Source: Hemicordylus capensis (Eukaryota; Chordata; Lepidosauria; Squamata; Cordylidae). From it: 64,000 nt of DNA. Numbering within the stretch: position 1 is the stretch's first letter; every line of letters starts with the position of its first letter. This document shows, in pieces, positions 22,401 through 34,600 of the stretch. The notes under the pieces are model-generated. The model worked only from the letters and a program-made list of their open reading frames with translations. It did no database searches and was not told the origin of the DNA. The position numbers were made by a program, and so were the translations under genes. The stretch is from contig NC_069657.1 of the NCBI RefSeq assembly GCF_027244095.1, positions 146,068,857 through 146,132,856 on the forward strand, written 5' to 3'.

Positions 22401-24584
22401 GTCTGAACACAGACTAGGTGGCCAACCAGCTAGCTGTGGTGCGCACAACAGTGTTTCTATTCCTCTAGGGCTCTGCTTTCACCTTTGTCATCATTAAGTA
22501 CTCCAGGAAAACAAAGAAACATTCTTTTACCCTCTATGAGTATTATGGCTAAAGTGAGTATAGCAGGTGTTTTAAAAGAGTCATGGGTAACTTAGGGTAG
22601 ATATTTTTCCAGATCACTCTGAATTACCTCTTTATTGCATTCTTTAAGCACCTGACCTTAAGTTACCCTGCTCTGTTTACTCACTATGATGATGGTTTAA
22701 GAAGAAACATATTCTTACTTACTTCTTGTTGCAGGCAAACGTACTTCTATATTTCAGGCTGGGTAGAGAACATAACTGAAACTGAAAAGCAGAGCGAAGG
22801 AAAGTCCAAAGGGTGGAATCTAACTCTAGCACATAATCGGACGTTCTAATAATTAACTCTTCAAGGGCCATGTTGCTACATAGGATTTTTTCCCTTTTCT
22901 TTTCAGAATCACTTAAGTAATCAGAGGATAGTTGTGATAATGAAAAATCCACCCTGAGTCAGGGGAAATCTTGAGTGAGCGGATTTTCAAATCTACCTAC
23001 TACACTTTTGGAAGGGAGCACTAGCACAACCTGCCTTCTTTTTTTTTTTAAGCTACAATTATTCCTGTCCTTAAATCAAGCAGCCATTCTGTAAATGGAT
23101 GGTGTCATTGTCAATATACAAATTAAAAAGTCAATTTTAAAAAATCCTAAGTGGGGCAAAGAAGAACATGGGGCGAACCATGTTATAGGTGGTGTGGTGC
23201 ACCCATTGGCCTCATCCTGGCTACAAGGCTTGTAATGACCATTAACTTGGTAACACAGGTGCTTCTTTATGATATGATATCTGTTTATGTATTAATACAT
23301 ATGCAAAAACCTGCCACAGTAGCTCACCTTTTAATTTTAATAACTTTTAATAACTTTAAACTTGAGGCCTTTTCTGCATATTTTTCTGCATATTTTTAAA
23401 AACATATTTTGGTGGCTACACTGTTTTGTGGGTGTTAAGTATTGGGTTTGTGTTTGAAGAGGAGAAAAAGTTAAACATTACATGAAAATATACATCGGGA
23501 GAAAACCATGCACCTTGTATCCCATGCAAAAATAATCCTTTTCACACAAAAAAGTAATCATATGTTTTCTTGCAATATGAAGTTGCCCTCAGCTGATTTA
23601 ATTAGCTAGTAAATAATGTAAAAATTTATTGTGCACATCCCATAGACCATTACAAGATGTAATGAGTATACCAAAGACCAAACTAGAAATGACAAAAGAG
23701 ATCTATGTCTGCATCTCCTGTCTCTTTACACTTTTGTTCAGTAGCCATGGGGGTGGAGTAAAATAAGCAGTCTGAGCAGTTTGTGTGTGTTTTGAACTCT
23801 TCCCTTCACACCTTTGTGGTGAAAATTCAATTCCCAGTTGCTCTTTATGCCCCATACAGATAGTTGAGTTTACCAACATTTAGGACAAAACAGTCTTGCT
23901 CTCCAGAATAAGTTATTGGCAAGGATATACAATAGCAGTTCATACCCACTGGAAACATTTACCAGCTAGAGAACCTCCAGCTGCACTCGGAGAATGACAG
24001 AAATGTTCTTCCCTCCAGATGGTGGCTGCCAGATTAGTGCATTAGAGCTGGAAGACACACAAACTCGCAGAGTCTGAAAACTGGAGGTTTAACCTTTACC
24101 TCTAGCTATTTGGAACTTGGTGAATGATTTTCTTCTGAAGATGTCCAGTGACCTATGGACCACACACTGTATCTCCACCAAAATATTGCCATGGCCACCA
24201 AAATATTGTCATGACCCAGCTGAGCTTAAAATGGTCTGAGTAAAAGAGAGGATTTGGGTAGATCATATGCTAAATAAAAGGAATTAAAAACTAGATTAAT
24301 TGTGTGGGAAATTTAGTTATCTTTCATCATCTGTGTTGGTTCTTTTATCCAACACAACATGGATCTATCACACAGAGCATGTTCAGTCAATACATCTGCT
24401 ATATCCCTCTAAATCATGGGGAGGAGCATGTGCACACATCTCGTAAGCCAGCCCACTGATGCATCTGAGCTCCTCAGAGGAAGAGCAGAATATAAATGTA
24501 AATAAATAATCACATGGGGGGTTGTTCGTCCAAACTGCCCCTCTCCATATAGTTTTAAAGCAATCACTTTAAATACTAAAGGTA
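22401..24584. other. Intergenic sequence, nothing recognised
   Basis: Only short frames without family resemblance are present; the minus-strand frame 22719-22952 looks like chance. Confidence 0.35.
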
Positions 24585-24828
24585 AGTGTTCCACCTAGTC
24601 GATGTCAACTCCTGGCGCCCACAGAGCCCTGTGGTTGTCTTTGGTAGAATACAGGAGTGGTTGACCATTGCCATCTCCCATGCAGTATGAGATGATGCCT
24701 TTCAGTATCTTCCTATATTGCTCCTGCACAATATAGGTGTTTTCCATAGTTTGGGAAACATTCCATTGGGGATTCGAACTGGCAACCTCTGGTTTGCTAG
24801 TCAAGTCATTTCCCATAACTCAGTTATG
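24585..24828 (-). repeat. tRNA-headed SINE
   Basis: It is the inverse of the family unit, with 'ctcctggcgcccacagagcc' (3' end) through 'gattcgaactggcaacctct' (B box). Confidence 0.82.
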
Positions 24829-24879
24829 TACTGGTGCAATAATGTGCCAGCTGTGGGGTGGAAACATGTGTGCACATTC

Positions 24880-24965
24880 TCCTTCCTGCTGAATCAGGCC
24901 CAAGGCCTACCTAGTCCAGCATCCTGTTTTACGCAGTGGCCCACCCGATGCCTCTGGAAAGCCTA
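24880..24965 (-). repeat. CR1-type 3' fragment
   Basis: The block 'tagtccagcatcctgttt' and 'cagtggcccacc' is the inverse of the CR1-like tail at 60480-60655. Confidence 0.6.
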
Positions 24966-25700
24966 CAGGCACAGAGGTGTATCTAGGGAAAATAGCACCT
25001 AGGGCAAGCACTGAAATTGTGCCCCTGTCCAAACAGGATTGATGGGACTTGTAGTCAACAATATCTGGAAATCCCTGTTAAAAGGAACACTGTACCATAT
25101 AGACATGGTTGTGGATTAAAACCTGAAAACATGAGCCATCTCTGTAAAAGACTTAGAACAACAGTCAGGAATTATGTGAGGCTTCCAAGTGTCATTTTCT
25201 CTGTCTCATCTCATGCTTTTTAAAAAACATGACTTTGTCCTAGACTAGAGGATCACCTGCCCAAATAGCCACTAGCAAAGTAGGCAAAGAAGAAGGTGGC
25301 GGGGGGTCTAGAAGTAACCAGTGAATGATTCCTGACAGCCTTTGTCTTGTGATGACTGTTGGCTCATGATGGGGTATATGTGCATTCACCACACCAGTGC
25401 TTACTTTGACACCAGGAGGGAGGAGGATACATTAGTTTGCCACACTAGACAGAGGAATATGCAACAGGAGCAGACAGCCAAGTTCTGCCAGGGCCAAAAC
25501 CAGCCCCTGCCAGACTAAGAAATCATTGTAATTTGCCCCTTCCTGTCACAAGCAGTGTGCTGTTCTTTTATTATTGACTCTAAATCTCAGATATCCCAGT
25601 CATGGATGGAAAATTCAGGGTCAATTTACAAGAGACACATTTTCTACATGGAAGTTTCTTCTGTGCAGGTGTTGTGCAGAAACCCATGTGTAGTGACCGC

Positions 25701-26901
25701 CAAGGGCATAGCAAGGTTGGAATGGGCCAAGAAAAGATTTTAAAATGGGCCCCCAGCCCCTCAAAGTCCAGGGCCTCCACACATCCCAGGCCCCCAAGGA
25801 TTTAAGTCTGATATTTCAAAATAAGTATGCTGCCTCGAAATACATTTCACTGAATATACACATGCACACTTCACAATGTATAGTGATATACATTGAGTAC
25901 TATATATTTGTGCTACTTTTAATGCCTAGAATACACTAGAAACACTAATTATTAAAATGGTCCCCTCGCTGCAGATTAGCAAAGGAGACTTTCAACCATG
26001 CAGGGTGAGCCTATGTTTGTTTTCTCAGAATTCTTAACAAATTCAATTAAGTTTGATTCCAGGAGGTTTTTCTCACGGGGCTTTTAAAGCCCTTTATCAC
26101 ACATCTCCTCTGGACTGGAGGGGCTGCATTAACATGTTGGCCAGATGTACCCTGAAGTCCCAGTGAGTTATTGGAGAGCAGTTCACACACAAGAAAAATA
26201 AAATAAAATAAAAGCACAACACATGCTTCACAGTTCTCACTCAGACCTTATGGGTTGCAAAACAACTTGAACATAAGTGCATTTATACATGAATGAATGA
26301 ATGAATATAATATTGTTTGTGCCAGAAGTTTTTGTAATTTTCTGCCAAGAAACAAGCCACTTATAGGCCTTTTTAGATAGTAAAAAGCCAGAAATTTAAA
26401 GCCAGAAATTTTTCAATCTGTTTTAAATTAAATATTCAGAGACTTCTCAGTCTCTTCCCCCTCCCCCATATCAAAGCCCTATGGCAAGCAGATCCCTAGA
26501 TACCTGGGGGGTGGGGGACCACAAAAAAGAATTCACAGTCTACCTTGCAAAAGCTGTGCTGGATGGTCTGGGCAGAGAGTCTGCTGCAGAGAACTCTTCC
26601 TGCCTCCTTCCTGGCTTGCTTGGGGACTGCCAAGTTCAGGCTTCAGGGAGGCCTCTCTGGAAGCCCTGCCCACCCGCCGATCAGCTGAGAGGCGGGGAGA
26701 GAATTGGTCTCTGTAGTTTGCAGGCTGTTCGGATCCTAGGCTGGAGCAGGAGGGCAAGGCAAGCAGGATGGCAAGTGGCTGAGGGGCCCTGGAGCTGGGC
26801 AGGTGGACAATGGGGTGGGGGTGGGAGGAACTGGTGTGGTGCCCCCTCTTCAGTGGCACCTAGGGCACATGCCCTGGCTGCCCTCTCAAGTTCTGCCCAT
26901 G
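25701..26901. mobile_element. 1.2-kb hAT-type non-autonomous element, copy 2
   Basis: It aligns almost end to end with 4128-5348, starting CAAGGGCATAGCAAGG and ending TTCTGCCCATG. Shared markers include 'cactgaatatacacatgcac'. The flanks show no clear duplication. The two copies differ in small indels and in the GC-rich last 300 bp. Confidence 0.75.
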
Positions 26902-26904
26902 CAC

Positions 26905-27130
26905 AGGCAAGAGGTGAGGGAATGCCCTCTCTCCTGCTGTTGCTACCTTGCAACTGGTATTTAGAGACATCTTGCCTCTGAAGCTGGAGGGGGCCTATAG
27001 CCCTCAGACTAGTATCCATTGGTAGATTTGTCCTCCATGAAAATTTATCTAAGCCCTTCTTAATGCTATCCAGGTTGATGGCTGTCACCAAATCTTGTGG
27101 CAGATGTGCCAGGTAGTTTGGCAGACCAGC
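26905..27130 (-). repeat. CR1-type LINE 3' region
   Basis: In inverse it reads 'caactggtatttagagac', 'ttgtcctccatgaa' and 'gctatccaggttgatggc', typical of amniote CR1 3' ends. It resembles 40790-41030. Confidence 0.6.
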
Positions 27131-27454
27131 AGATCCAGTTTGAATTTGGCCAGAGAATGAGATATCAGTGGATGACATCCTGATTTAGGCTACACATGGA
27201 CTATCTGAGATGCACCCATGCAGCAGAAGGCTTCTACTAATGCAGCTATGGCAATCACCCAGAGGGAGCTATTTCTCCCCTTCCCCCTGAAGTGCCCTGT
27301 GCCACTGTAAAGGATATCATTTTATCACCACTATTTACTTAGTACAACTCAGGGGGCTCCCCCTTGAAATAGCTCCCCCTTAGTACAACTCTGCTGCCAC
27401 CAATCTCTTATTATTCTCCATATAAAATTGCATCTGAGTCTCACCCCTCCTGAA

Positions 27455-28140
27455 GCTGGTGGCAATTTATTTATTTAAAATATTTATATCCTGCACCTCC
27501 AGTGCAATACTGCTCAGGGCGATTCACAAAATGAAACAATCTAATAAAACAATATAAACATGTAAAATTAATAAAATTAATAGAAATTAACTGAAAACAG
27601 GTCCCACTTCAAACCAAATTAAAAAGTTAAAAACCCACTAAATACAAGCTACCTATAAAACATTAAAAAGCCTCTCTGAAAAGATGAGTCCAGCTCTTCA
27701 AATGTGGTTCCCCCCCCCCTTCTCCAAACCCCGTGAGAGGGAGCATGGCAAAGCTCTTCTGGGACGGCATTCCAAAGCTGAGGGGCCCCAGCTGAAAAGA
27801 CCCCATCTCTAGTCCCCACCAGCCAAATCTCATCCAGTGGTGGGGCCACAAGTGGGGCCTGAGGTCCAAGCAGATTCATATAGGCGAATGTGGTCCAACT
27901 CAAGTCATGTAGGGATTTAAAGGTCCAGACAAGCACTTTGAAACTAGTCTAGAAGCAAGCGGGTAACCAATTAAGTTGCTGCAGGGGGGTTGACACGTGA
28001 AGTGACTAGCACCCATGCTTGCAGCAGCAGCATTCTAAATTAGCTGAAACTTCCAGACTTCAAGTGCAGCCCCACATGGAGCACATTGCAGTAATCCAGT
28101 AAGGCATGGATGCAGTTTTAATCACTCGTGAGATATAGGT
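27455..28140 (-). repeat. L2-type LINE 3' UTR
   Basis: In inverse, 'gggacggcattccaaagctg', 'aatctcatccagtgg' and the terminal 'atttatttaaaatatttata' are typical of squamate L2 3' ends. No reverse transcriptase frame remains. Confidence 0.6.
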
Positions 28141-28424
28141 AGGTGTGTGTGGGTGTGTGTGGGTGCGCATAACTTTTATTCAATAAACCCACAGGCTTCT
28201 TTTTCACTCAGGCCTTAAAGAATGGCGGAAAAAGACAAAAATAAGTAATATACTAAAAAGGTTGAAGGGATGAGTTAGTCAGCAAACCCTTCAATTTTGT
28301 AACAAAGCTACTCTCTGTATATAGACAGAACTGAAACCATCTAGCCAAGTAAACAATCCCTTCCCTACTTTACAACGTATCTACTCCAGTTCACCAGAGA
28401 AGAGATATAAAATGTAACCATCCA

Positions 28425-28486
28425 CCAATGCTATCCATCCCCAGCACAGCATCCCTCCAGTGATGGTTGCTAGGGCCTATCTTATG
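28425..28486 (+). repeat. LINE tail, left half, interrupted by palindromic hAT
   Basis: The text 'cagcacagcatccctccagtg...cctatcttatg' continues after 30262 as 'tttcctttttagattgtgag', so one LINE tail was split. Confidence 0.7.
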
Positions 28487-30254
28487 TAGGGATGTGTGAA
28501 ACGTTTCGGGTACAGAACGATCTGTACCTGAAACAGCGAATTTTGGTTGATTCGGAGCCGAACCAAATCACCCTCAAAGAAATCCGAATAATTTAGGATC
28601 TGAAACGAATCACCCCTGTTTCGGATCCGAAATATTCATATGTTTCGGAGCTCCATTTTGTGGCCTTCTCCCCCCCCCCTACATTTTGAGCAATGACGTC
28701 TATTTGAATTTCCCGCCTTTTTGCATCCCATTGACTTCAATGAAAAAAGGTCTGATGTGACGTCTGCTCAAATTTCGGGTCCCAGAGGCAAAAGAGTGGG
28801 GTGGGGTGGTAGTGCCCAATTGGTGGAGGCTACCACCCCAATTGCAGAGGGATTGGGCAAAGGGCTGATTTTTGGTGAATTCTTGAAGTTTTAGTGTCTT
28901 TGGGGCAGATTGGGGGCATAATGTGGGATCTGGGCCAAAAGGGTGGGGTGGGATGGTAGGGCCTAATGGGTGGAGGCTACCACTCCAATTGCAGAGTGAT
29001 TGGGCAGAGGGCTGATTTTTGGTGAATTTCTGAAGTTTATGCGTTTTTAAGGTTTCCCCCCATTAGGTATAATGAAGGGTGTATCGCTTCACGTTGGGGG
29101 GAAAGGGGTGGCCTAGAGCGGTGTGGGATTGGTGGTAGTGCCGGGTAGGGGCAAGGAAGCTACCTGAATTTTTTCAAAGGATTTGGGCAGAGGGCTGATT
29201 TTTGGTGAATTGTTGAAGTTTACGCGTCTTTAAGGTTTTTCCTCATAAGATGGTATAATAGAGCTTTCAGCAGCCCCATAAGTGCACTTGGGGGGTGCTG
29301 GGGTGGCCCAGAGCGAGTGGTGGTGTAGTTCACATAGGGTGCCAACCATCCCCATGGGTTTCTAACCCATGGGGTACAGGGTTCTGTTGTTTCTGAGGTA
29401 TTCTGAGTGTGGATTCTATGATAGCAAATGAGATTTTCTATGAGACACCATGAATCCACTCTTATTTGCTATCATAGACTCCACACTCAGAACACCTCAG
29501 AAACAACAGAACCAAGTACCGCATGGGTTAGAAACCCATGGGGGTGGTTGGCACCCTATGTGCACTACACCACCACTCGCTCTGGGCCACCCCAGCACCC
29601 CCCAAGTGCACTTATGGGGCTGCTGAAAGCTCCATTATACCACCTTATGAGGAAAAACCTTAAAGACGCGTAAACTTCAACAATTCACCAAAAATCAGCC
29701 CTCTGCCCAAATCCTTTGAAAAAATTCAGGTAGCTTCCTTGCCCCTACCCAGCACTACCACCAACCCCACACCGCTCTAGGCCACCCCTTTCCCCCCAAC
29801 GTGAAGTGATACACCCTTCATTATACCTAATGGGGGGAAACCTTAAAAATGAGTAAACTTCAGAAATTCACAAAAAACCAGCCCTCTGCCCAATCACTCT
29901 GAAATTGGAGTGGTAGCCTCCACCCATTAGGGCCTACCACCCCACCCCAGATCCCACGTTATGCCCCCAATCTGCCCCAAAGACACTAAAACTTCAAGAA
30001 TTCACCAAAAATCAGCCCTTTGCCCAATCCCTCTGCAATTGGGGTGGTAGCCTCCACCCATTGGGCACTACCACCCCACTCTTTTGGCCCCAGGACCCAT
30101 TTTTAAATCCGAATCGATTCAGATTCGGATTTGGATTAATTCGGATCTGAATCGAATCAGGGGTGATTCAGATGGGCAATATTCGGATACAGAACAGGGG
30201 TGTTTCGGTTCGGATCCGAATCGAAACACAGAAAATCCAAATTGCACACCCCTC
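28487..30254. mobile_element. 1,768-bp palindromic hAT-type element
   Basis: It is flanked by a perfect 8-bp duplication ATCTTATG (28479-28486 and 30255-30262). The termini TAGGGATGTGTGAA and the inverse of TTGCACACCCCTC are imperfect inverted repeats. The inner arms 28777-29429 and 29464-30098 are near-perfect inverse copies about 640 bp long, with a loop of about 34 bp. The outer ~150-290 bp on each side carry many short TTCGGATCCGAA-like palindromes. It has no transposase frame. A related shorter copy is at 55475-56515. Confidence 0.88.
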
Positions 30255-30400
30255 ATCTTATGTTTCCTTTTTAGATTGTGAGCCCTTTGGAGACATGGAG
30301 CCAGACCCCCCCCCCCTCTCCCCCTCTCTCCCTCTCTCCCTCTCTCTCTCTCACGTGTTGGGAACTTGTGTTGAAAAGTGATATATAAATATTCATCATA
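30255..30400 (+). repeat. LINE tail, right half
   Basis: It resumes the tail interrupted at 28486: 'tttcctttttagattgtgag', then a CT-rich run and 'gatatataaatattcatc'. Confidence 0.65.
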
Positions 30401-31364
30401 TATGAAATAAACACTCGCAGGAGAATTCACCACATCCACACAAAAATATGTCCCTGAGGTCGATCCACAGTCATGGGAAGGATCCTGGGGTGAGCCTGGC
30501 CCCCTTACATTTTTATCTGCCTCGCCACCAAATTTTGCAAACAAATAAATTTTAAATAATTGAATGTGGCTTGCACATAGGGCTGATGGGGGCCAGATAA
30601 GCTGCCCCCCCCCTAAATCTTTAAGCTGACTATAGACCTGCCCCAAGTGCCATGCAGTCCTTTGGGATATATTTTCATCTCACACAAGGCATTTCTCAGG
30701 GAAGGGGAAATCTGTCCCCCCCCCCCAAAAAAAATACCACCCCTCCTGTGTGTGTGATCGCTGGTGCTGCAGTAGTTGGGAAGCCTTCCATAGCACAGAT
30801 GCTTTTATCCTGCTGCATGCATGCAGCCTTAGGATGCCAGCCACTTTTTTAGTTTGGGACCAGATTGGCAGAAGTAGTCCCTAGAGCCTCTATGGGTGGT
30901 GCTGTTGTTTGGGGGTCCTCGTGCTGCTTCTGGCTCACACTGCCAAACGGTGCCTTCTGGCTTATTAGCTGTTTTATCTGCATGTTTATTCATAAACAGT
31001 TATTTCTAAATCCCATTCAATCCCATGTAAGTCTCAAGTTTCACTCCTCCAAAAGGAACTGATGCTGTAAAGCTTCCCTGGAAGTCTCACTATTTGTGGA
31101 AGTAGGGAGCACGAAACTGTATCATATAAAAGATATGCCCAACCTTATGCCCAACCTCTGTTACTAAGTATGATCTGAAGTGTGATAACTACCACTCTTC
31201 ACCTCATGCTCTCTCCATATGTCTCCCTCCATTACATCTGGAATCATAAATCAGCAAAAACAAACAAACAAACAAACATGCACAGCCATACCCAACACTC
31301 ACCAGGTAAACGTGCCCAGTGCTGTAGTACAGCTCAACCTCATAATTTTATTTTATTTCTAATT
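30401..31364. other. Intergenic sequence, nothing recognised
   Basis: Simple C-runs near 30600 and 30717 are all that stands out. Confidence 0.35.
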
Positions 31365-31669
31365 GGCTGACATGTCCTGCTGCATAATGTGAGCAGTTCT
31401 GAACCATCCATGACACTGCAGGAGTCAAAAACACCCACCCACATTGGTGCACAACAGGGCTGTGCTGCTATTACTTACAGTTGCGCAACCATCTGTTGTG
31501 TGTTTCATTTCATGATGCCAATACAAGTTGCACCACAACATGCAACTATGCATCAGTAAGTAAGGGCAGCACAGCCCTGGTGTGCAGCAGTGTGGGCATA
31601 GATTTCAGTTCCTCATGGTGGTATGGACAGTTTAGAAGCACTCACATTATGCTGTGGGACATGTCAGCC
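31365..31669. mobile_element. 305-bp foldback (MITE-like) element
   Basis: The ends GGCTGACATGTCC and GGACATGTCAGCC are exact inverse. Inner blocks 'gcataatgtgag' / 'ctcacattatgc' and 'cagggctgtgctgc' / 'gcagcacagccctg' pair over ~130 bp on each side. The family is unknown and no duplication is evident. Confidence 0.75.
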
Positions 31670-34600
31670 TTAAAAAATAAAGTTAAACAGCACAAATAAA
31701 ACATCCAAAGCCACAAAAACACCAGTACAAGGAAGAAGAGAACTTCAGAATATTTAATTTCATTTCAATTAATTTATGACCAAGTCAATAATAAGTATTT
31801 TCAATCTTGCAGAGAAACTTTTTTTAAAGTGGATGCAGATGACAGGGCTATCTTTAGAGAGTCCTGGTGGGTTAGTCAGTGTGGGGGTCCTTTCTAGTTA
31901 ATTTAATGGGGTTAAAAGAGTGGGGTCCATGGTGGTCGCCCTGCTTGCCCTGCCTTAAGGACAGCCTTGGACGCAGAAACTGTTCTGACCTCTCTGTAGT
32001 GATTTGTCATCACTTTTATGACCAAAGAAAAAGTAAATTGACAAAAACATATCACAACAAAACAAAGTGCTTCTTAAAGCAAGGTTAAATAAAAACAATA
32101 ATTCTATCTGTTGACAGTGAGGACAGGCATGTTAGTCTGCAAAGGCAAAAAGACCACATTTTCTATGGCTCTTCTGAGGCTCAATAGTGGGCTGTGTCAC
32201 AAGCAAACGAGGCTGCTTCACCAGATGCCATAAGTGGGCAGAGAGGTGGTCAATATGTATATAACAGGGTTCAGTTACATTAGAGGTCAATCCTAAATAA
32301 TTTTTGGATTGTGACTGGATGCAATTATCATAGCATCAATTTGTGGTAAACAATACAATCAACATGCACAGCAGGGCTACCTGTAACAGAGCAAATGACT
32401 CCAAACATGGCTTCTGATTACTGCAAACACTTCTGGAGGGAAAGCAGAGCAGGGGCAGCATTTAGGGAGGGCAGAGGACTATCCCCCTTTCCTTGCTGCA
32501 TATCTCATACCAAATGTGACCATTCTTGGAGTGTCCTGTTTGTCACTGTGGAGGACTGGGACAATTGCCCTTGCTCCCTATAAGAACAGTAATGTGGCAA
32601 TTGATATGAGGGGCTGTCCAATTGCATACGTGGTGGATTGAGTAAAGACAGATGAAATAAAGCAAAACAAAAGCAAGCTAGGAGGTGGCAGGTAATAATA
32701 CCCAAGAGCAGGAGAGCCATAGGTCAGCTCTAATGCTGGTAGACTATGGTGCAAGCAGGTTGAGCTAGCAGCTCTGCCCTGTTCTTCTGCATGAAGTTCC
32801 ATGAGGAACCTGGCCAAAAAAGATCTTCCTTTCACTGATTCTTCTGGGTCTGTATTGACTATAATCCATCCACAATGTCACATGGCAGCACAGTGTCCCT
32901 TTCTCTCTTCAGCTCATTGCAAAATGTCTCACACCAGCCCCTCATCTCCCTCCCAGATCTGGCCTCCCCAAGTCTCATTGCCGTAGGGGGCATCCTTCTC
33001 TGCTGCCCATTTATCTCCCTCTGTCACCAACACTGGCAGCTTTAATAACTCCTAGGCAGGTATTGAGCGGCAAGATGAGGAGGTGTGAGAAGCCACACAG
33101 AGCAACTGTCACTGGCTTGGCAGGAGGGAGATGGATGGTGGAAAGGGAAGGCTATGGCCCAGACCCTGAGAGGGGGGGGGGTTGAGCATGGAGAAGAGGA
33201 AAGGGAGGCTAGATGGTTCCTTCACAAGTCCACAGGATTCATGGTGTTAGCCTTCAAGGCGTGTTTGGTCTGTGCTGGCTGCTCCACACATGCAAAGCAC
33301 CAGTTGATGTTGCATGCTTGTGTGGGCTCACCTCTCATCTGCAAAGCACTGGGAATCTATCAAGCTGCACCCCAGTTGCATCTACTTCATAAGTACAGTA
33401 CAGTAGCTTTCCCCCATTATTTTGTACAGAGTGCTACTATTGCTGGGCCTGCGATCTGTAACATTTTTGAGTGGCATAATATGAGTGTCGTCATCCTTGG
33501 GAACTGGATCTCATAACCTTTGTAGTGTGCACTGGATTCTGAAATAACAGACATATTTTCAGACAGCCATGAAAATAAACCTGCGTGCATTTATAACATC
33601 TAGCTGCGCAAATGTGTGTGTTAAGTAAGGAAAAGCATTCTTTGAAGTTACTGTTATTGCAACGTTTCTTTCACGAGCATGCCCAGGTTAGCATCACTGA
33701 GCAGCCACTGAGGGCCCAGATGTTTCAGAACGGCCCACTGCTTGTAGAGGGCTGACTCAAAGGTGACAAACACCAATAGCACAGAAGTCTTCCTCTTAAG
33801 AAACAGCTTGACAACAGATGCAGGACTGCACACACGCAGAAAAACAGACAGAGCTCTGTAAGCCTGAGCAGCTAGCTTCCTCTTTTTATTTTGATCCACA
33901 CTCCCATCCTACAATTCTCTTAAAAGGAAAAGTACACTGCACGGCTGATCTCCAAGACCACCTTGTTCTATAGCTGCTTCCTTCATACTCACAACTAAAG
34001 TAGATTTTATTTAACTAAAGTTTTATTCAGCAACATCTTTGTTTTCTCTGACTCCTTTTCCTCCCTTTTCCTCCTCCCCCACACTCTCTACAGGATCCCC
34101 CGAGGGACAAATGTCCAAACAAGCAAATTGCAAAAGGTCCCAGAATAGAATACAACATACTACTGTGCCCATAACCTTTGTGAGCTGGTGGCAGAGTGAC
34201 TCTCTTGGGGCCAACCCAGATAGGGGGACATCCATGGAGGGCAGTTTGCTACAAGCCCCCTGAAACCCGGTGCTGGTCTTGAGCATGCCCCCATCATGGT
34301 CATGGAGGTGGTTCACTCATTTAGCTTGCTCGCTATCATATTATTGATCTCTAGTTCAAGTAATGTCATGTGTAAGAAGGGATGTATAGGAACAAACACA
34401 GTTTCATGTACCTGGGCTTTGTTTTGCTGGAGATCAGGGCTAAAAGGTAAAGCCAAATGGCATAGGGGAAAGGGTCTCCTAACACTGCTCGTATGAACTT
34501 AATTTTCAAATCCTCAGAACTTCAGCATTTGGGGATATTATGTGTGTTTAAGAAGCATGCAGACCTATTTACAGACATCCAAAAGTCAAAGTGCACTGTC

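Noticed and set aside
4128-26901. A segmental duplication of 1.2 kb
   Set aside because: The 8-bp duplication around the first copy and the defined ends point to a mobile element.
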